Assembly (NCBI RefSeq): GCF_030269925.1
Contig: NC_085114.1
Location: forward strand, 12,728,001 to 12,792,000
Source: Bombyx mori
Lineage: Eukaryota > Arthropoda > Insecta > Lepidoptera > Bombycidae
Reading direction: 5' to 3'
DNA: 64,000 nt
The notes under the pieces were generated by a model. It made no database searches. It was not told where the DNA came from and saw only the letters and a program-made list of their open reading frames with translations. Position 1 is the stretch's first letter; the number at the start of each line of letters is the position of its first letter. The position numbers and the translations under genes are program-made. This document shows positions 28,601 through 32,859 of the stretch, piece after piece.

Positions 28601-30087
28601 TGATAGCAAAACTTGCAGTGAAACAGCCCCGACTCATGAATCGATATTCACAATTATTGCTCCATGATAACACGAGACCATTTCATACAGCACGAGAAAC
28701 CATTTTAACTCTACAGGGACTGCAATTAGAAACCATTCGTCACCCTCCGTATTCGCCAGACCTTGCTCCAACGAACTACCAGCTTTTTCTTGATTTGGAC
28801 AATTTTTTACGTGATAAAAAGTTATCTTCCCAGGAGGTAGTACAAAATGCTTTCACACAGTTTGTAGAATATAGATCACCAGAGTTCTTTCGCAAAGGCA
28901 TAAATGACATTCCTATTAGATGGCAGCAATAATAATAGATAATAATGGTAGATATTTTGATTAAATAAAATGCTAAATGAAAAAGAAAAACGAATTTTAA
29001 TTTTTCATTACAAATCGGCAATTTCATAATTTAACCTCTAATAATATATTTTAACAAAACTATTTAATAACTAAAAGTCGAATTAAAACAATATTGGTAC
29101 GTTATTTAGTTACATTGCATTAGTCTGCCACACCAATCATATTCTACCAATATCAACCATAGCATCACGAACTAAAGTCTAACTGAATGTGAAAAAATTC
29201 TCATCATGTCTGACTGACTGATTCGGTGGTGCAATAGTTAGTTCCCTTAACTGTTGCGCCGTCGGGGTTCGTGGGTTCGCTCCCCACATCAGGCAAACAT
29301 TTGTATGATAAACAGGTTTATTTGCTCTTTGTCTGCGTGTTTATTACTTATTTAAGTATATAATGAAACATAACTATCTGTGTCAGATTCTGGTACCCAT
29401 AGCACAAAGAATTCTCTTTTGGGGCCGGATGACCGTGGGTGATTTGTTTCCAATTATTTATTATTACTATTAGTAGTTATTATTATTAAATAATACTTTT
29501 TTTATTACTTGGATCGGTGGACGAGCTCACAGCTCACTTGGTGTTAAGTGATTACTGGAGCCCATAGACATCTACAACGTAAATGCGCCACCCAACTCGA
29601 CACATAAGTTCTACGGTCTCAGTATAGTTACAACGGCTACCCCACCCTTCGAACCGTGGTGGGTACCAGCCCGTGCGGACTCCCAAGAGGTCCTACCACC
29701 AGTGATATTATTAATTAAAATATAAATTACCTCAGATAAAAAAAAGTTGTAGATCCGTGTGCGACTTAAGTCGTAGGCGAGACTTTTGAATTCATCATCT
29801 TCGAAAACATTCCCGACCATATGGAACCTCGGATCAGTCAGCGTTGTTACCACCGTTGTTAAGTCGTCTTTGTAGACAGGTACTTTAGAAAAATTCAATG
29901 CATCCTTCAAATCGGTGTAGGCGCACTTGCTATCTCTGCCGTGCACGTATTTATCTAAACCACAGCATTTAGGTATGCATATTTTATTTTTACATATATC
30001 CAATTCACTGAGTTTGGTAGCGAAACAATCCACTGAACGAAACGACAAAGTTATTGAAAATAGAAGCGAAACTTTAACCAACATCAT
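2559..30087 (-). CDS. Methuselah-like G-protein-coupled receptor, gene 1 (complete, 8 coding exons)
   Basis: Joined exons (minus strand): 30087-29731, 22028-21839, 20683-20501, 19054-18976, 15546-15359, 10567-10399, 3842-3660, 2697-2559. They sum to 1488 nt and code for 495 residues without an internal stop; every intron starts GT and ends AG. Residues 1-21 are a signal peptide (start ATGATG). The ectodomain (about 22-182) is cysteine-rich, has a KCCG motif and N-glycosylation sequons NFS, NTS and NAS. Seven hydrophobic segments follow at roughly 184-201, 210-231, 245-266, 289-311, 337-361, 393-413 and 422-440, including the family-typical LPELRN, YDIWWTF and SDLYNV motifs. The tail is rich in serine. 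Length and architecture fit the insect Methuselah (Mth/Mthl) receptors, plasma-membrane GPCRs related to class B; ligand and G protein are not known from sequence. The introns, up to about 7.7 kb, are full of transposons. It lies in tandem with gene 2. Confidence 0.88.
3025..3190 (-). mobile_element. LINE 3'-UTR fragment with poly(T)
   Basis: A T-run followed by GAGTCGAACTGACTACAACC resembles the non-coding tail of the R1-type LINE at 52.1 kb, minus strand. Sits in intron 7 of gene 1. Confidence 0.35.
3271..3550 (+). mobile_element. Non-autonomous Helitron, 280 bp
   Basis: Starts TCTATATATATAAAAATGAA after A; ends with a GGCACGACGAAGTCTGCC hairpin region and GTCAGCTAG before T. Located in intron 7 of gene 1. 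Confidence 0.75.
3660..3842 (-). CDS. Mth-like gene 1, exon 7: TM6 and TM7
   Basis: 183 nt. MVYLKLSIVMGINWVLEVVS is TM6 and VSDLYNVMVGLFIFLIFVFK is TM7, ending in a basic KKKILRKLMKK stretch. Acceptor CCACAG, donor GTTAGT. A Bm1 SINE lies about 50 bp upstream of the acceptor (3891-4133). Confidence 0.88.
3891..4133 (+). mobile_element. Bm1 SINE (5'-truncated)
   Basis: From ACTGGTGGAAGGACCTCTTG to ATCTAAGCAATAAAAAAAA, the Bm1 body and tail, without the tRNA head. Lies 49 bp from the acceptor side of gene 1 exon 7. Confidence 0.85.
4892..7774 (-). CDS. LINE ORF2: endonuclease-reverse transcriptase
   Basis: 960 residues from ATG 7774, the usual size for Jockey-clade ORF2. The N-terminal exonuclease-endonuclease-phosphatase domain nicks target DNA: FYNANGLA, VQETCL, AGDLNCHHTRWN and SDHRPV are visible in order. 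The reverse-transcriptase domain follows, with KAPGSDGIHN, YRPISLLSTIGKIYERLL, FFDIAKAFDKVWH, GVPQGSALSPLLFSLYINDI and the catalytic FADDTAIYY. A basic C-terminal region ([21 protein letters not shown]) ends the protein. No RNase H or zinc knuckle is seen in ORF2. No frameshift or stop is present, so the enzyme could be functional. Confidence 0.92.
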   Translation of the reverse strand: MAQKGREKPYSLTLAFYNANGLARQRDQIFEFLRDNLVDILLVQETCLKPSRRDPKVANYVMVRNDRLTASKGGTAIYYRRALHVVPLDTPSLSHIEASVCRISLTGHQPIVIASVYLPPDKPLLSSDIESLFGMGDSVILAGDLNCHHTRWNCHRTNVNGRRLDAFIDDLTFEIVGPPTPTCYPYNIALRPSTIDLALLRNVTLRLRSIEAMSELDSDHRPVVMQLGRPHNPVTVTRTMVDWNKLGTCLADTAPPILPYGPDSNLSPEDTVESINIITDHISSAIIRSSKEVDVEDSFHRIRLSPDLRNLLRVRNAAIRAYDRLPTHSNRIRMRRLQREVHSRLSDARNDNWHSYLEQLAPSHQAYWRLARTLKSETTATMPPLVRPSGQPPAFDDDDKAELLADALQEQCTTSTQHADPEHTELVDREVERRASLPPSDALPPITTDEVRDAIHNLQPRKAPGSDGIHNRALKLLPVQLIAMLATILNAAMTHCIFPAVWKEADVIGIHKPGKPTNETSSYRPISLLSTIGKIYERLLRKRLWDFVTANKILIDEQFGFRSKHSCVQQVHRLTEHILIGLNRRKQIPTGALFFDIAKAFDKVWHNGLIYKLYNMGVPDRLVLIIRDFLSNRSFRYRVEGTRSRPRQLTAGVPQGSALSPLLFSLYINDIPRSPETHLALFADDTAIYYSCRKMSLLHRRLQIAVATLGQWFRKGRIDINPTKSAAVLFKRGRPPNITSSIPLRSRRANTSAVSPITLFGQPIPWVSKVKYLGVTLDRGMTFRPHIKTVRDRAAFILGRLYPMLCSRSKLSLRNKVTLYKTCIRPVMTYASVVFAHAARTNLKSLQVIQSRFCRIAVGAPWFLRNVDLHDDLELDSFSKYLQSASLRHFEKAARHENPLIVAAGNYIPDPVDRMVNRRRRPKHVITDPPDPLTVLLGTTSTGHRPRRTRRLRRRARRAN
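7793..9421 (-). CDS. LINE ORF1: Gag-like zinc-knuckle protein
   Basis: Nucleic-acid-binding ORF1 protein of a Jockey-clade LINE. I chose the ATG at 9421 (MSEDCISESASDIVGFL) because upstream codons to 9529 look like leader translation; that gives 542 residues. A low-complexity, Ser/Pro/Ala-rich half is followed by a PRE_C2HC-like region (INYTHARNVAHGIQIKVAT, then RELRVVIRGVPKEL), then three zinc knuckles: CYRCQLYGHSARNC, CVKCLGDHATLDC and CVLCLKQGHPANYRGC. A proline-rich C-terminus ends SRTL. ORF2 follows 18 nt later in the same frame, with two stops between, so ORF2 probably depends on reinitiation. Confidence 0.85.
   Translation of the reverse strand: MSEDCISESASDIVGFLRDRYPSIRAEYLAYRASRGNPSPPASVAAYFNRASEARRAPPAAALSSSARSNDATHEAPSATPTPAPASVTSSRATSAATSIISSSGSDTESEMDFESASSPQPGTSDGFQTVTRGKKRTRAVESRSSTTKQTKSATASRPQVVVTPESDSARRVTPPPRPKPAPAPKAAAPPPLILQEKTAWNRVSQALQANKINYTHARNVAHGIQIKVATPGDHRALSAYLRKENIGFHTYALQEDRELRVVIRGVPKELDIDYIKEDLTAQALPIVSVHRMHSGRGKQPYNMILVALEPTPEAKKKIACLTTICGLSGISIEAPHKRGTPGQCYRCQLYGHSARNCHARPRCVKCLGDHATLDCSRVRETATEPPSCVLCLKQGHPANYRGCPRAPRKRSTLPAPRTVGPKTSAPSVPKPAFVQAAVPTVSAWKKPLPYTKAGTQTAPPPPLATRPAPQPLLAPRPAPAFRPPQPSAANDFALVRDFVTAVNFDRLRSFADAIRRSTTPEQRLAAAFDHMDVYESVSRTL
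9940..9978 (-). promoter_or_regulatory. Putative internal promoter of the LINE: initiator plus DPE
   Basis: At the 5' end the minus strand reads CCATTC with A at 9973 (initiator-like) and GGACGTG at 9946-9940, that is +28 to +34 from that A, the normal place for an arthropod downstream promoter element (RGWCGTG). A second match, GGTCGTG, lies at +18. Jockey-type LINEs are known to use such internal TATA-less promoters. Confidence 0.5.
10096..10233 (-). mobile_element. Bm1 SINE fragment
   Basis: ACCTTGAGATATGAGTTTGA to TCCTACCACCAGTAA, Bm1 body in minus orientation, directly joined to the mariner relic. Confidence 0.7.
10399..10567 (-). CDS. Mth-like gene 1, exon 6: TM5 and intracellular loop 3
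   Basis: 169 nt, identical in length and phase to gene 2 exon 46499-46667. Contains KMLYLYVPMLILIMCNWMFF (TM5) and a polar loop ending HRTQRH. Acceptor GAACAG, donor GTAACT. A mariner/LINE complex and a palindromic micro-insertion lie on either side of it. Confidence 0.87.
10610..10890 (+). mobile_element. RTE-like LINE 3' tail, copy 1, carrying a palindromic insertion
   Basis: AAGCGGTTAGTTGCCCTCAA to ATTGCTCGTTTAAAGG...TATAAGAT. A near-identical copy at 60150-60430 lacks the 31-bp insertion and so shows the empty site. Confidence 0.6.
10844..10874. repeat. 31-bp palindromic micro-insertion with 8-bp target duplication
   Basis: Stems CTTCGATCAA and TTGATCGAAG are perfect inverses; the 11-base centre is also palindromic apart from one mismatched pair. 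TTTAAAGG occurs on both sides (10836-10843 and 10875-10882) and only once in the sister repeat near 60415. Confidence 0.8.
10947..11090 (+). mobile_element. Bm1 SINE fragment, degenerate
   Basis: ACTGGTGGTAGGTAGGACG to GGTGGCGACATTTATTGCA, rearranged Bm1 body. Confidence 0.6.
11377..11384 (+). promoter_or_regulatory. TATA box of LTR element 1, 5' LTR
   Basis: TATAAATA. In the intact LTRs (TATA at 14920, 60994 and 62159) an initiator-like CATTC follows about 30 nt later; in element 1 it is a perfect TCATTC. Here the LINE insertion separates TATA from that initiator. Confidence 0.6.
11408..13246 (+). pseudogene. Truncated LINE ORF2 (reverse-transcriptase part, open)
   Basis: 612 codons of the same ORF2 as at 4892-7774, starting RNDNWHSYLEQLAPS; the endonuclease is missing. 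FADDTAIYY and GVPQGSALSPLL are intact. I note only a few amino-acid differences (SETIATM for SETTATM, LWNF for LWDF). The frame stays open six codons into the LTR upstream, by chance. Confidence 0.88.
11408..13465 (+). mobile_element. 5'-truncated LINE copy inside the LTR of element 1
   Basis: Target duplication GCGTTGAT at 11400-11407 and 13466-13473; A-tail 13442-13465. It keeps ORF2 from just before the reverse-transcriptase domain to the stop, then the 3' UTR, and is nearly identical to the full-length LINE at 4663-9978 on the other strand. Confidence 0.9.
13581..13631 (+). promoter_or_regulatory. bZIP-site cluster in the LTR: one AP-1 and two CRE palindromes
   Basis: TGAGTCA at 13581 and TGACGTCA at 13609-13616 and 13624-13631. 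The 3' LTR has the same CREs at 15086-15093 and 15101-15108. The sister element keeps all three cores although neighbouring bases differ. Confidence 0.6.
13860..14395 (+). repeat. 27-bp tandem array, about 20 copies, in LTR element 1
   Basis: Unit CATAAGTACCACAGTGTACG followed by CCCACTA. Because 27 is divisible by three and the unit has no stop in several frames, long spurious ORFs (HKYHSVRPL repeats) cover it; these are not genes. Element 2 has 8 units at 61414-61629. Confidence 0.95.
14440..14585 (+). repeat. 21-bp tandem array in LTR element 1
   Basis: About four units of TCTACGAGAACCGCCGAGAA type followed by a CCTACTATACCCTCCGAGAA variant. Element 2 has the second variant at about 61690-61822. 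Confidence 0.85.
15359..15546 (-). CDS. Mth-like gene 1, exon 5: intracellular loop 2, TM4, extracellular loop 2
   Basis: 188 nt. A basic loop (KARSIHRRGE) is followed by TM4 (YCLYGFGVPLVLTILLAVMH) and a loop ending RYGCFMGG. Donor GTTAGT. Matches gene 2 exon 47785-47963, which ends QQGCFIYG. Confidence 0.87.
15573..15821 (-). mobile_element. Bm1 SINE (5'-truncated)
   Basis: TTTTTATTGCAGATGGGTGA to TCCTACCGCCAGTAA; begins 27 bp upstream of the acceptor side of gene 1 exon 5. Confidence 0.8.
16140..16345 (+). mobile_element. LINE 3' end (RGRNPTRWSDQIRTAL family)
   Basis: Codes for GNRSRGRNPTRWSDQIRTAL and DRGKWKNILRL to GGHDPQT stop, the C-terminal signature of a common lepidopteran LINE. 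The same family is found degenerate at 26445-26640 and 31836-32218. Confidence 0.65.
16846..16960 (+). mobile_element. Bm1 SINE fragment, old
   Basis: ACTGGCCGAAGGACTTATTG to GGGGCAGCCGTTGAGA; many substitutions. Confidence 0.5.
17695..18128 (-). mobile_element. Helitron, first of two in tandem
   Basis: GCGGCCCGCTCCGGCTCCGC is the 3' hairpin on the minus strand; the 5' side ends TTATAACATTATTA at 18128, directly against the next copy. Its CTAG has mutated to CAAG. Confidence 0.55.
18129..18499 (-). mobile_element. Helitron, second of two in tandem
   Basis: On the minus strand it runs from TCTATACTAATATTATAAAG (18499) to CCGCTAG (18129), with A before and T after. Contains two segments shared with the copy at 17695, among them TACACCTTGGGTTACATTAT. 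Confidence 0.75.
18575..18892. mobile_element. Inverted-repeat element, GGAACGAAGTTCC family (copy 1)
   Basis: Bounded by GGAACGAAGTTCC (18590) and GGAACTTCGTTCC (18879); a GTGTC...GGACAC hairpin precedes the left end. Copies 2 and 3 are at 22459-22987 and 23467-23891. Confidence 0.55.
18976..19054 (-). CDS. Mth-like gene 1, exon 4: TM3
   Basis: 79 nt, the same length and phase as the gene 2 exon at 55544-55622. Peptide MVIYYSLIASFCWMNIMS followed by YDIWWTF, the TM3 signature of Methuselah-type receptors. Acceptor GTTTCAG, donor GTGAGA. Confidence 0.88.
19230..19503 (+). mobile_element. LINE 3'-end fragment (GGGCAATAAA family), coding part
   Basis: Encodes FLPRTIRLWNELPSTVFPER, then YDMSFFKRGLWRVLSGRQ and EVHGRR stop, the C-terminus of a reverse transcriptase. 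It gives the frame for the copies at 1, 1929, 20850 and 53546. Overlapping this frame into gene 1 exon 4 (minus) is an artefact. Confidence 0.65.
20021..20274 (-). mobile_element. Bm1 SINE (5'-truncated)
   Basis: TTTTATTGCTTAGATGGGTG to GTCCTACCACCAGTAA; well conserved. Confidence 0.85.
20501..20683 (-). CDS. Mth-like gene 1, exon 3: TM1 and TM2
   Basis: 183 nt. It encodes TM1 (SLFLLIVLLVYAIL), the conserved LPELRNL loop and TM2 (LILMAYVGSLLCAFFLL). Acceptor TTTTCAG, donor GTAAGT. It corresponds to 62723-62914 of gene 2, which has LPELRNLHG at the same place. Confidence 0.88.
20850..21018 (+). mobile_element. LINE 3'-end fragment (GGGCAATAAA family) with complete tail
   Basis: Reads RYDMSFFKRGLWRVL-like codons, then 3' UTR ACTCACCATCAGGTGAGCTG and GGGCAATAAAAAAAA. 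Confidence 0.65.
21040..21440. repeat. Unclassified repeat-like stretch with internal duplication
   Basis: ATAACGCATTTCGTGTGACA (plus TGC) occurs twice, at about 21259 and 21293. CTGGAGTTTACT near 21049 and AGTAAACTCCA near 21381 are inverted. It may be an LTR remnant; I could not classify it. Confidence 0.35.
21839..22028 (-). CDS. Mth-like gene 1, exon 2: second part of ectodomain
   Basis: 190 nt, residues 120-182 plus one base. The acceptor is a strong pyrimidine tract ending CAG (22031-22029) and the donor is a consensus GTAAGT at 21838. The start is phase 0, matching exon 1. The peptide begins TGVLYLEKSNFYL and contains sequons NTS and NAS and one cysteine (RYCVDY). Confidence 0.82.
22333..23163. 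repeat. Outer inverted repeat enclosing an inserted element
   Basis: About 45 bp at 22341-22385 (ATCGACGCTTGAAAGGCAAA) returns inverted at 23118-23163. The GGAACGAAGTTCC element at 22459-22987 lies between the arms, suggesting insertion into an older hairpin-type MITE. Confidence 0.5.
22459..22987. mobile_element. Inverted-repeat element, GGAACGAAGTTCC family (copy 2)
   Basis: GGAACGAAGTTCC at 22473 and GGAACTTCGTTCC at 22974. Contains a GA-rich tract (AGAGAACGAAAAGAAAGAGA). Very similar to copy 3. Confidence 0.6.
23467..23891. mobile_element. Inverted-repeat element, GGAACGAAGTTCC family (copy 3)
   Basis: GGAACGAAGTTCC at 23481 and GGAACTTCGTTCC ending 23890, same orientation as copy 2, with a shorter middle. 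Confidence 0.6.
24071..24326 (-). mobile_element. tRNA-headed SINE (not Bm1)
   Basis: On the minus strand a B-box-like GGTTCGAATCC (24262-24272) and an A-box-like TGGTATAGTGG (24305-24315) form a tRNA-like head; the body ends in poly(A) (T-run at 24071). It is not a functional tRNA: the acceptor stem and 3' end are absent. Confidence 0.6.
24928..25480 (-). mobile_element. Old copy of a LINE related to the 4.6-kb LINE
   Basis: Shares GAGAAGATCCGGCGAGAAAC and the CACCAGGACAGGTG tail. Relatives: 26833-27150 (plus), 34770-35012 (minus), 42475-42535 (plus), 46930-47145 (minus). Confidence 0.5.
25966..26204 (+). mobile_element. Bm1 SINE, tRNA head retained, 3' end missing
   Basis: GTCGTGGCCTAAAGGATAAG is the A-box region, GGTGTTCAAATC the B box. 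The copy stops after GTAGGTACCACC; an RTE fragment follows. Confidence 0.8.
26213..26440 (+). mobile_element. RTE-type LINE 3' end
   Basis: Codes for GRPKKKLMDCVKDDMCKRGV, EKTCCADPR and stop, as at 655-872. Confidence 0.6.
26833..27150 (+). mobile_element. Old LINE 3'-end copy
   Basis: TTTCTCGCCGGATCTTCTCA and the end CTTGGTGAAACTGGAAAGGC match the family of 24928-25480, opposite orientation. Confidence 0.5.
27151..28341. other. Gene 1 intron 1, no recognised feature
   Basis: AT-rich; nothing recognised other than the start of the mariner remnant region near 28300. Confidence 0.5.
28342..28932 (+). pseudogene. Mariner transposase, internally deleted
   Basis: A 193-codon ORF starts at 28351 with the N-terminus of a mariner transposase (MDTSKIRVIFEYEFR) and then jumps to the catalytic half (TVWWSQHGVIHYSFLRSGQA, LLHDNTRPFHTA, HPPYSPDLAPTNYQLFL). 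The DNA-binding region is deleted in frame. The second catalytic Asp (HDN) is present, but the last Asp of the DD34D-type triad is Asn (TNYQ where TDYH is expected). Non-functional as a full transposase. It lies in intron 1 of gene 1; TIRs were not identified. Confidence 0.75.
29215..29490 (+). mobile_element. tRNA-headed SINE (third family)
   Basis: GGTGGTGCAATAGTTAGT (A box) and GGGTTCGCTCCCCAC (B box) form a tRNA-like head; the body continues to a TTATTATTACTATTAGTAG tail. Lacks a functional tRNA 3' end. Confidence 0.55.
29488..29705 (-). mobile_element. Bm1 SINE inside intron 1 of gene 1, next to the donor
   Basis: GGACGAGCTCACAGCTCACT to TCCTACCACCAGTGA; begins 25 nt inside the intron from exon 1's donor at 29730. 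Confidence 0.8.
29731..30087 (-). CDS. Mth-like gene 1, exon 1: signal peptide and first part of ectodomain
   Basis: Encodes residues 1-119, beginning MMLVKVSLLF and ending FFLSE, phase 0, donor GTAATT. It holds the signal peptide and the cysteines ICKNKICIPKCCG that resemble the Methuselah ectodomain. Reading continues in frame beyond the donor into a Bm1 SINE, which is why an ORF scan overextends it to 29611. Confidence 0.82.
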
Positions 30088-30281
30088 ATTCAGTGCGAAG
30101 TCAAAATAGTACTAACCGCCTGTCGTTACTCATATTGTGTGTGAACAGCGTTATTATTGGACTAAAGATTACTACGGGTTATATTTAATTGTTGTGTACG
30201 AAATTTTCATTAAATTGTGTACGCGCATTTGTGTCGAAGCATGGAATGAAAGAATTTTCAATCATTCTCTTATTATATTTC

Positions 30282-30378
30282 AAGGTGGGTGGCGCATTTA
30301 CGTCGTAGATGTCTATGGGCCCCAGTAACCATTTAACACCAGGGCTGGGAGCTCCTCCAGCCATCCATGCAATAAAAA
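30282..30378 (+). mobile_element. Bm1 SINE 3' fragment upstream of gene 1
   Basis: AAGGTGGGTGGCGCATTTAC to CCATGCAATAAAAA; about 200 bp upstream of the gene 1 start codon. Confidence 0.75.
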
Positions 30379-31196
30379 TAAATAAAAAATTGCGTCCGAC
30401 AAAAACCAAATTCGTTATCGTTATCAAAACGACTGAAAAAACTAAAAAAAAACCCAATATCGTATGTTTGTAGTACTCGCTCAAATTGTTATTGAAGAAA
30501 GAATACAGGGCGTTTTTAAAGAATATTAATGTTATAAAGGAAAAATAATAATATTTTACCAGGAATTAGATTTAATAGTTCAAACGAATGTACCCCTTGT
30601 TGAATCGCCAACAAAAGGAAGTTTATGATACATTCATGAAGGCAATTGATGGTGGAAATGGTGGTTTATATTTCCTGGATGCCCCTGGTGGAACTGGTAA
30701 GACATTCCTCATGTCAGTAGTTTTAGCCACTGTTCGTGCCAGATCCAATATTGCGGTTGCAGTTGCTTCCTCTGGAATAGCAGCCACATTGTTAGAACAT
30801 GTAATATTTCAAAACACACCGCAATGGCCAATGTTTTATCAGCATCGAAAATCATCATCTGGGACGAATGCACAATGGTACATAAACGTGCACTGGAAGC
30901 ACTTCACCGAACATTGAAAGATCTACGCAATGACTCGAGATGTTTTGGAGGCGCAATGATTTTACTGTCTGGAGATTTTCGCCAAACACTGCCAGTAATT
31001 CCAAGATCAACTGCTGCAGACGAAATAAACGCTTGCCTCAAATCATCGAATCTATGGCGCTATGTGAAGAAACTTCAGCTGACAACAAACATGAGAGTTG
31101 CATTGCTGAACGATAAATCTGCTGAAGATTTCTCTGAGCAATTACTGACTATCGGTAATCGTCGAGTACCTGTCGACGAATCGAGCGGATTGATTT

Positions 31197-31380
31197 CATT
31201 TCCTCAGAATTTCTGTAATTTTGTCTCATCAAAATATGAACTCATCAACAAAGTATTTCATTTCCTCAGAATTTCTGTAACTTTGTCTCATCAAAATATG
31301 AACTCATCAACAAAGTATTACATTTCCTCAGAATTTCTGTAACTTTGTCTCATCAAAATATGAACTCAGCAACAAAGTAT
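31197..31380 (+). repeat. 62-bp tandem triplication in the helicase relic
   Basis: Three copies of a unit containing CATTTCCTCAGAATTTCTGT and ending ACAAAGTA. Units two and three are closest. Because 62 is not a multiple of three each copy shifts the frame. Confidence 0.85.
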
Positions 31381-31835
31381 TCCCAAACATCGTTACTAAC
31401 CACAAAAATAATGAATGATTGAGTGAGCGAGCAATTTTGGCGGCTAATAATAATGATGTAGATGACTTAAGCTTCATAATTCAGAATAGGTCATTGGTAT
31501 ACTGCATTCTTTCAAATTAATTGATTGTGTAACGAATGAAGATGAAGCCACCAACTATCCAATTGAATTTTTAAACTGCTCGGATGTGCTGAGCTTACCA
31601 CCACACAATTTACGACTAAAGGTTGGCTCCGTAGTAATCATGCTATGAAACATAAACCAACCAAAACTGTGCAACGGAACGCGTTTGGTGTTATGGAAAT
31701 TGATGAACAATGTGACTTACGCGACGATACTCAAAGGAAAATTCGAAGGTGAGGAAGTTCTCATTCCAAGGATCCCGATGATCCCAACCGACATGCCGTT
31801 TGAATTTCCTCCTCCTCCTAGCGTCGGTTTCCTTA

Positions 31836-32218
31836 TTACTGAGGGTCGTGGTCATGGCCTTGAAACAGTTTGTTTGTTATAATGCACCGCCATCTGTTCC
31901 TATCTGCAGCTGAGTGCAGAGAATCGTGCACTGTGGTACCAGGGCTGCACGAATCTGGTCCGTCCAACGGGTCGGGTTCCTGCCTCTTGGCCGCTTGCCT
32001 CTGACTTTCTCGCTCTGACTTTGACATCTTTCTTGCGCTGGATTAGGTTCCATGTTTGGTCTGTTATCCATGTGGATCTCCTGGGATCTTTTTCTCTTTT
32101 GAGTTTAAGCGAATTCAATTTGCGATCCGTCTTGCATTCGCCACGACCATAACATAACGCCAAAAAATAAAGTTTGCGGTCTGAATCTAGAAAATCCATG
32201 TTTTTCCCATGGTCAATT
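31836..32218 (-). mobile_element. LINE 3' fragment inserted in the Helitron helicase
   Basis: The minus strand encodes, with a frameshift, AKRQEPDPLDGPD/RARKSEASGQEAG-type sequence and ends GHDHDPQ stop, the same family as 16140-16345. Helicase coding resumes after it. Confidence 0.6.
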
Positions 32219-32484
32219 ATATGTTGCATGTTCATGTCGGAGGACCATCTGCGTTATTTGTTCTTGCACCTGATAATAAAACGAAAAATGTCGTCTAACA
32301 CAAGGTGCTTCACTAAACAGAGCACCCATGCACTAAAATAACTGGCCAATAAAGAATCATTAAAATACTTGCTGTTTTAATTTACATTAATTAACAAAAT
32401 AAAAAATTGACCTTGATAGAATAAAAAATCTGCTCATTTATTGTCTCTAAGGCGGAACAAAGTTCGCCGGGTCAGCTAGTATAT

Positions 32485-32760
32485 TATACACTAAAAACGA
32501 TAATCATCGAAATCGGTTGGCGTGATATTGAATTAATGAGTTATTCATCTATTTGTCGCGCACGTACTTCTATGTGGTTTTCTCATGAATACCATTATCA
32601 GAACTGGACAAAATGGGACCACACCGGAAGCGTCAGCTTCATAATAAAAAAGAATTATCAAAATCGAATCACCCAGTCAAAAGTTATGTGGTAACAAACA
32701 TAAAAAAAAACATACAGTCGAATTGAGAACCTCCTCCTTTTTTGAAGTCGGTTAAAAACT
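32485..32760 (+). repeat. Dispersed repeat (TTTTTTGAAGTCGGTTAAAA end), copy 1
   Basis: Shares over 250 bp, including AGTTATTCATCTATTTGTCG and CCTCCTCCTTTTTTGAAGTC, with 56413-56710 in inverse orientation. Family not identified. Confidence 0.6.
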
Positions 32761-32859
32761 ACCATAAATGGCTAGTAGCTCGGTCCAATGGCTAGTAGTT
32801 CTGATATTTATTATTTAATTACTGCAAGCCTTGGGTTTGATTCCCAGGATTTAACGTAA

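Larger units (their letters stand above)
30594..32307 (+). pseudogene. Helitron Pif1-like helicase, frameshifted
   Basis: Fragments of the C-terminal helicase of a Helitron RepHel protein, a 5'-3' DNA helicase used in rolling-circle transposition. Walker A DAPGGTGKT and IAVAVASSGIAATLLE (30594 onward); after a deletion and frameshift, Walker B IIIWDECT with ALEALHRTLKDLRND and LLSGDFRQTLPVIPR (from 30824); then LCNGTRLVLWKLMNN (31685) and, beyond a LINE insertion, GGPSALFVLAPDNKTKNVV (about 32238-32297). A 62-bp triplication at 31197-31380 also breaks the frame. Not functional. Confidence 0.8.
30585..32479 (+). mobile_element. Helitron 3' part with helicase relic, ending in hairpin and CTAG
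   Basis: The 3' end is clear: hairpin GGCGGAACAAAGTTCGCC, then GGGTCAG and CTAG (32476-32479) before T. Inside lie the Pif1-like helicase pseudogene and a LINE insertion. The 5' end and Rep domain are not seen. Confidence 0.7.

Noticed and set aside
29220..29300. tRNA gene on the plus strand
   Set aside because: tRNA-like head of a SINE; stems do not close and a SINE body follows.
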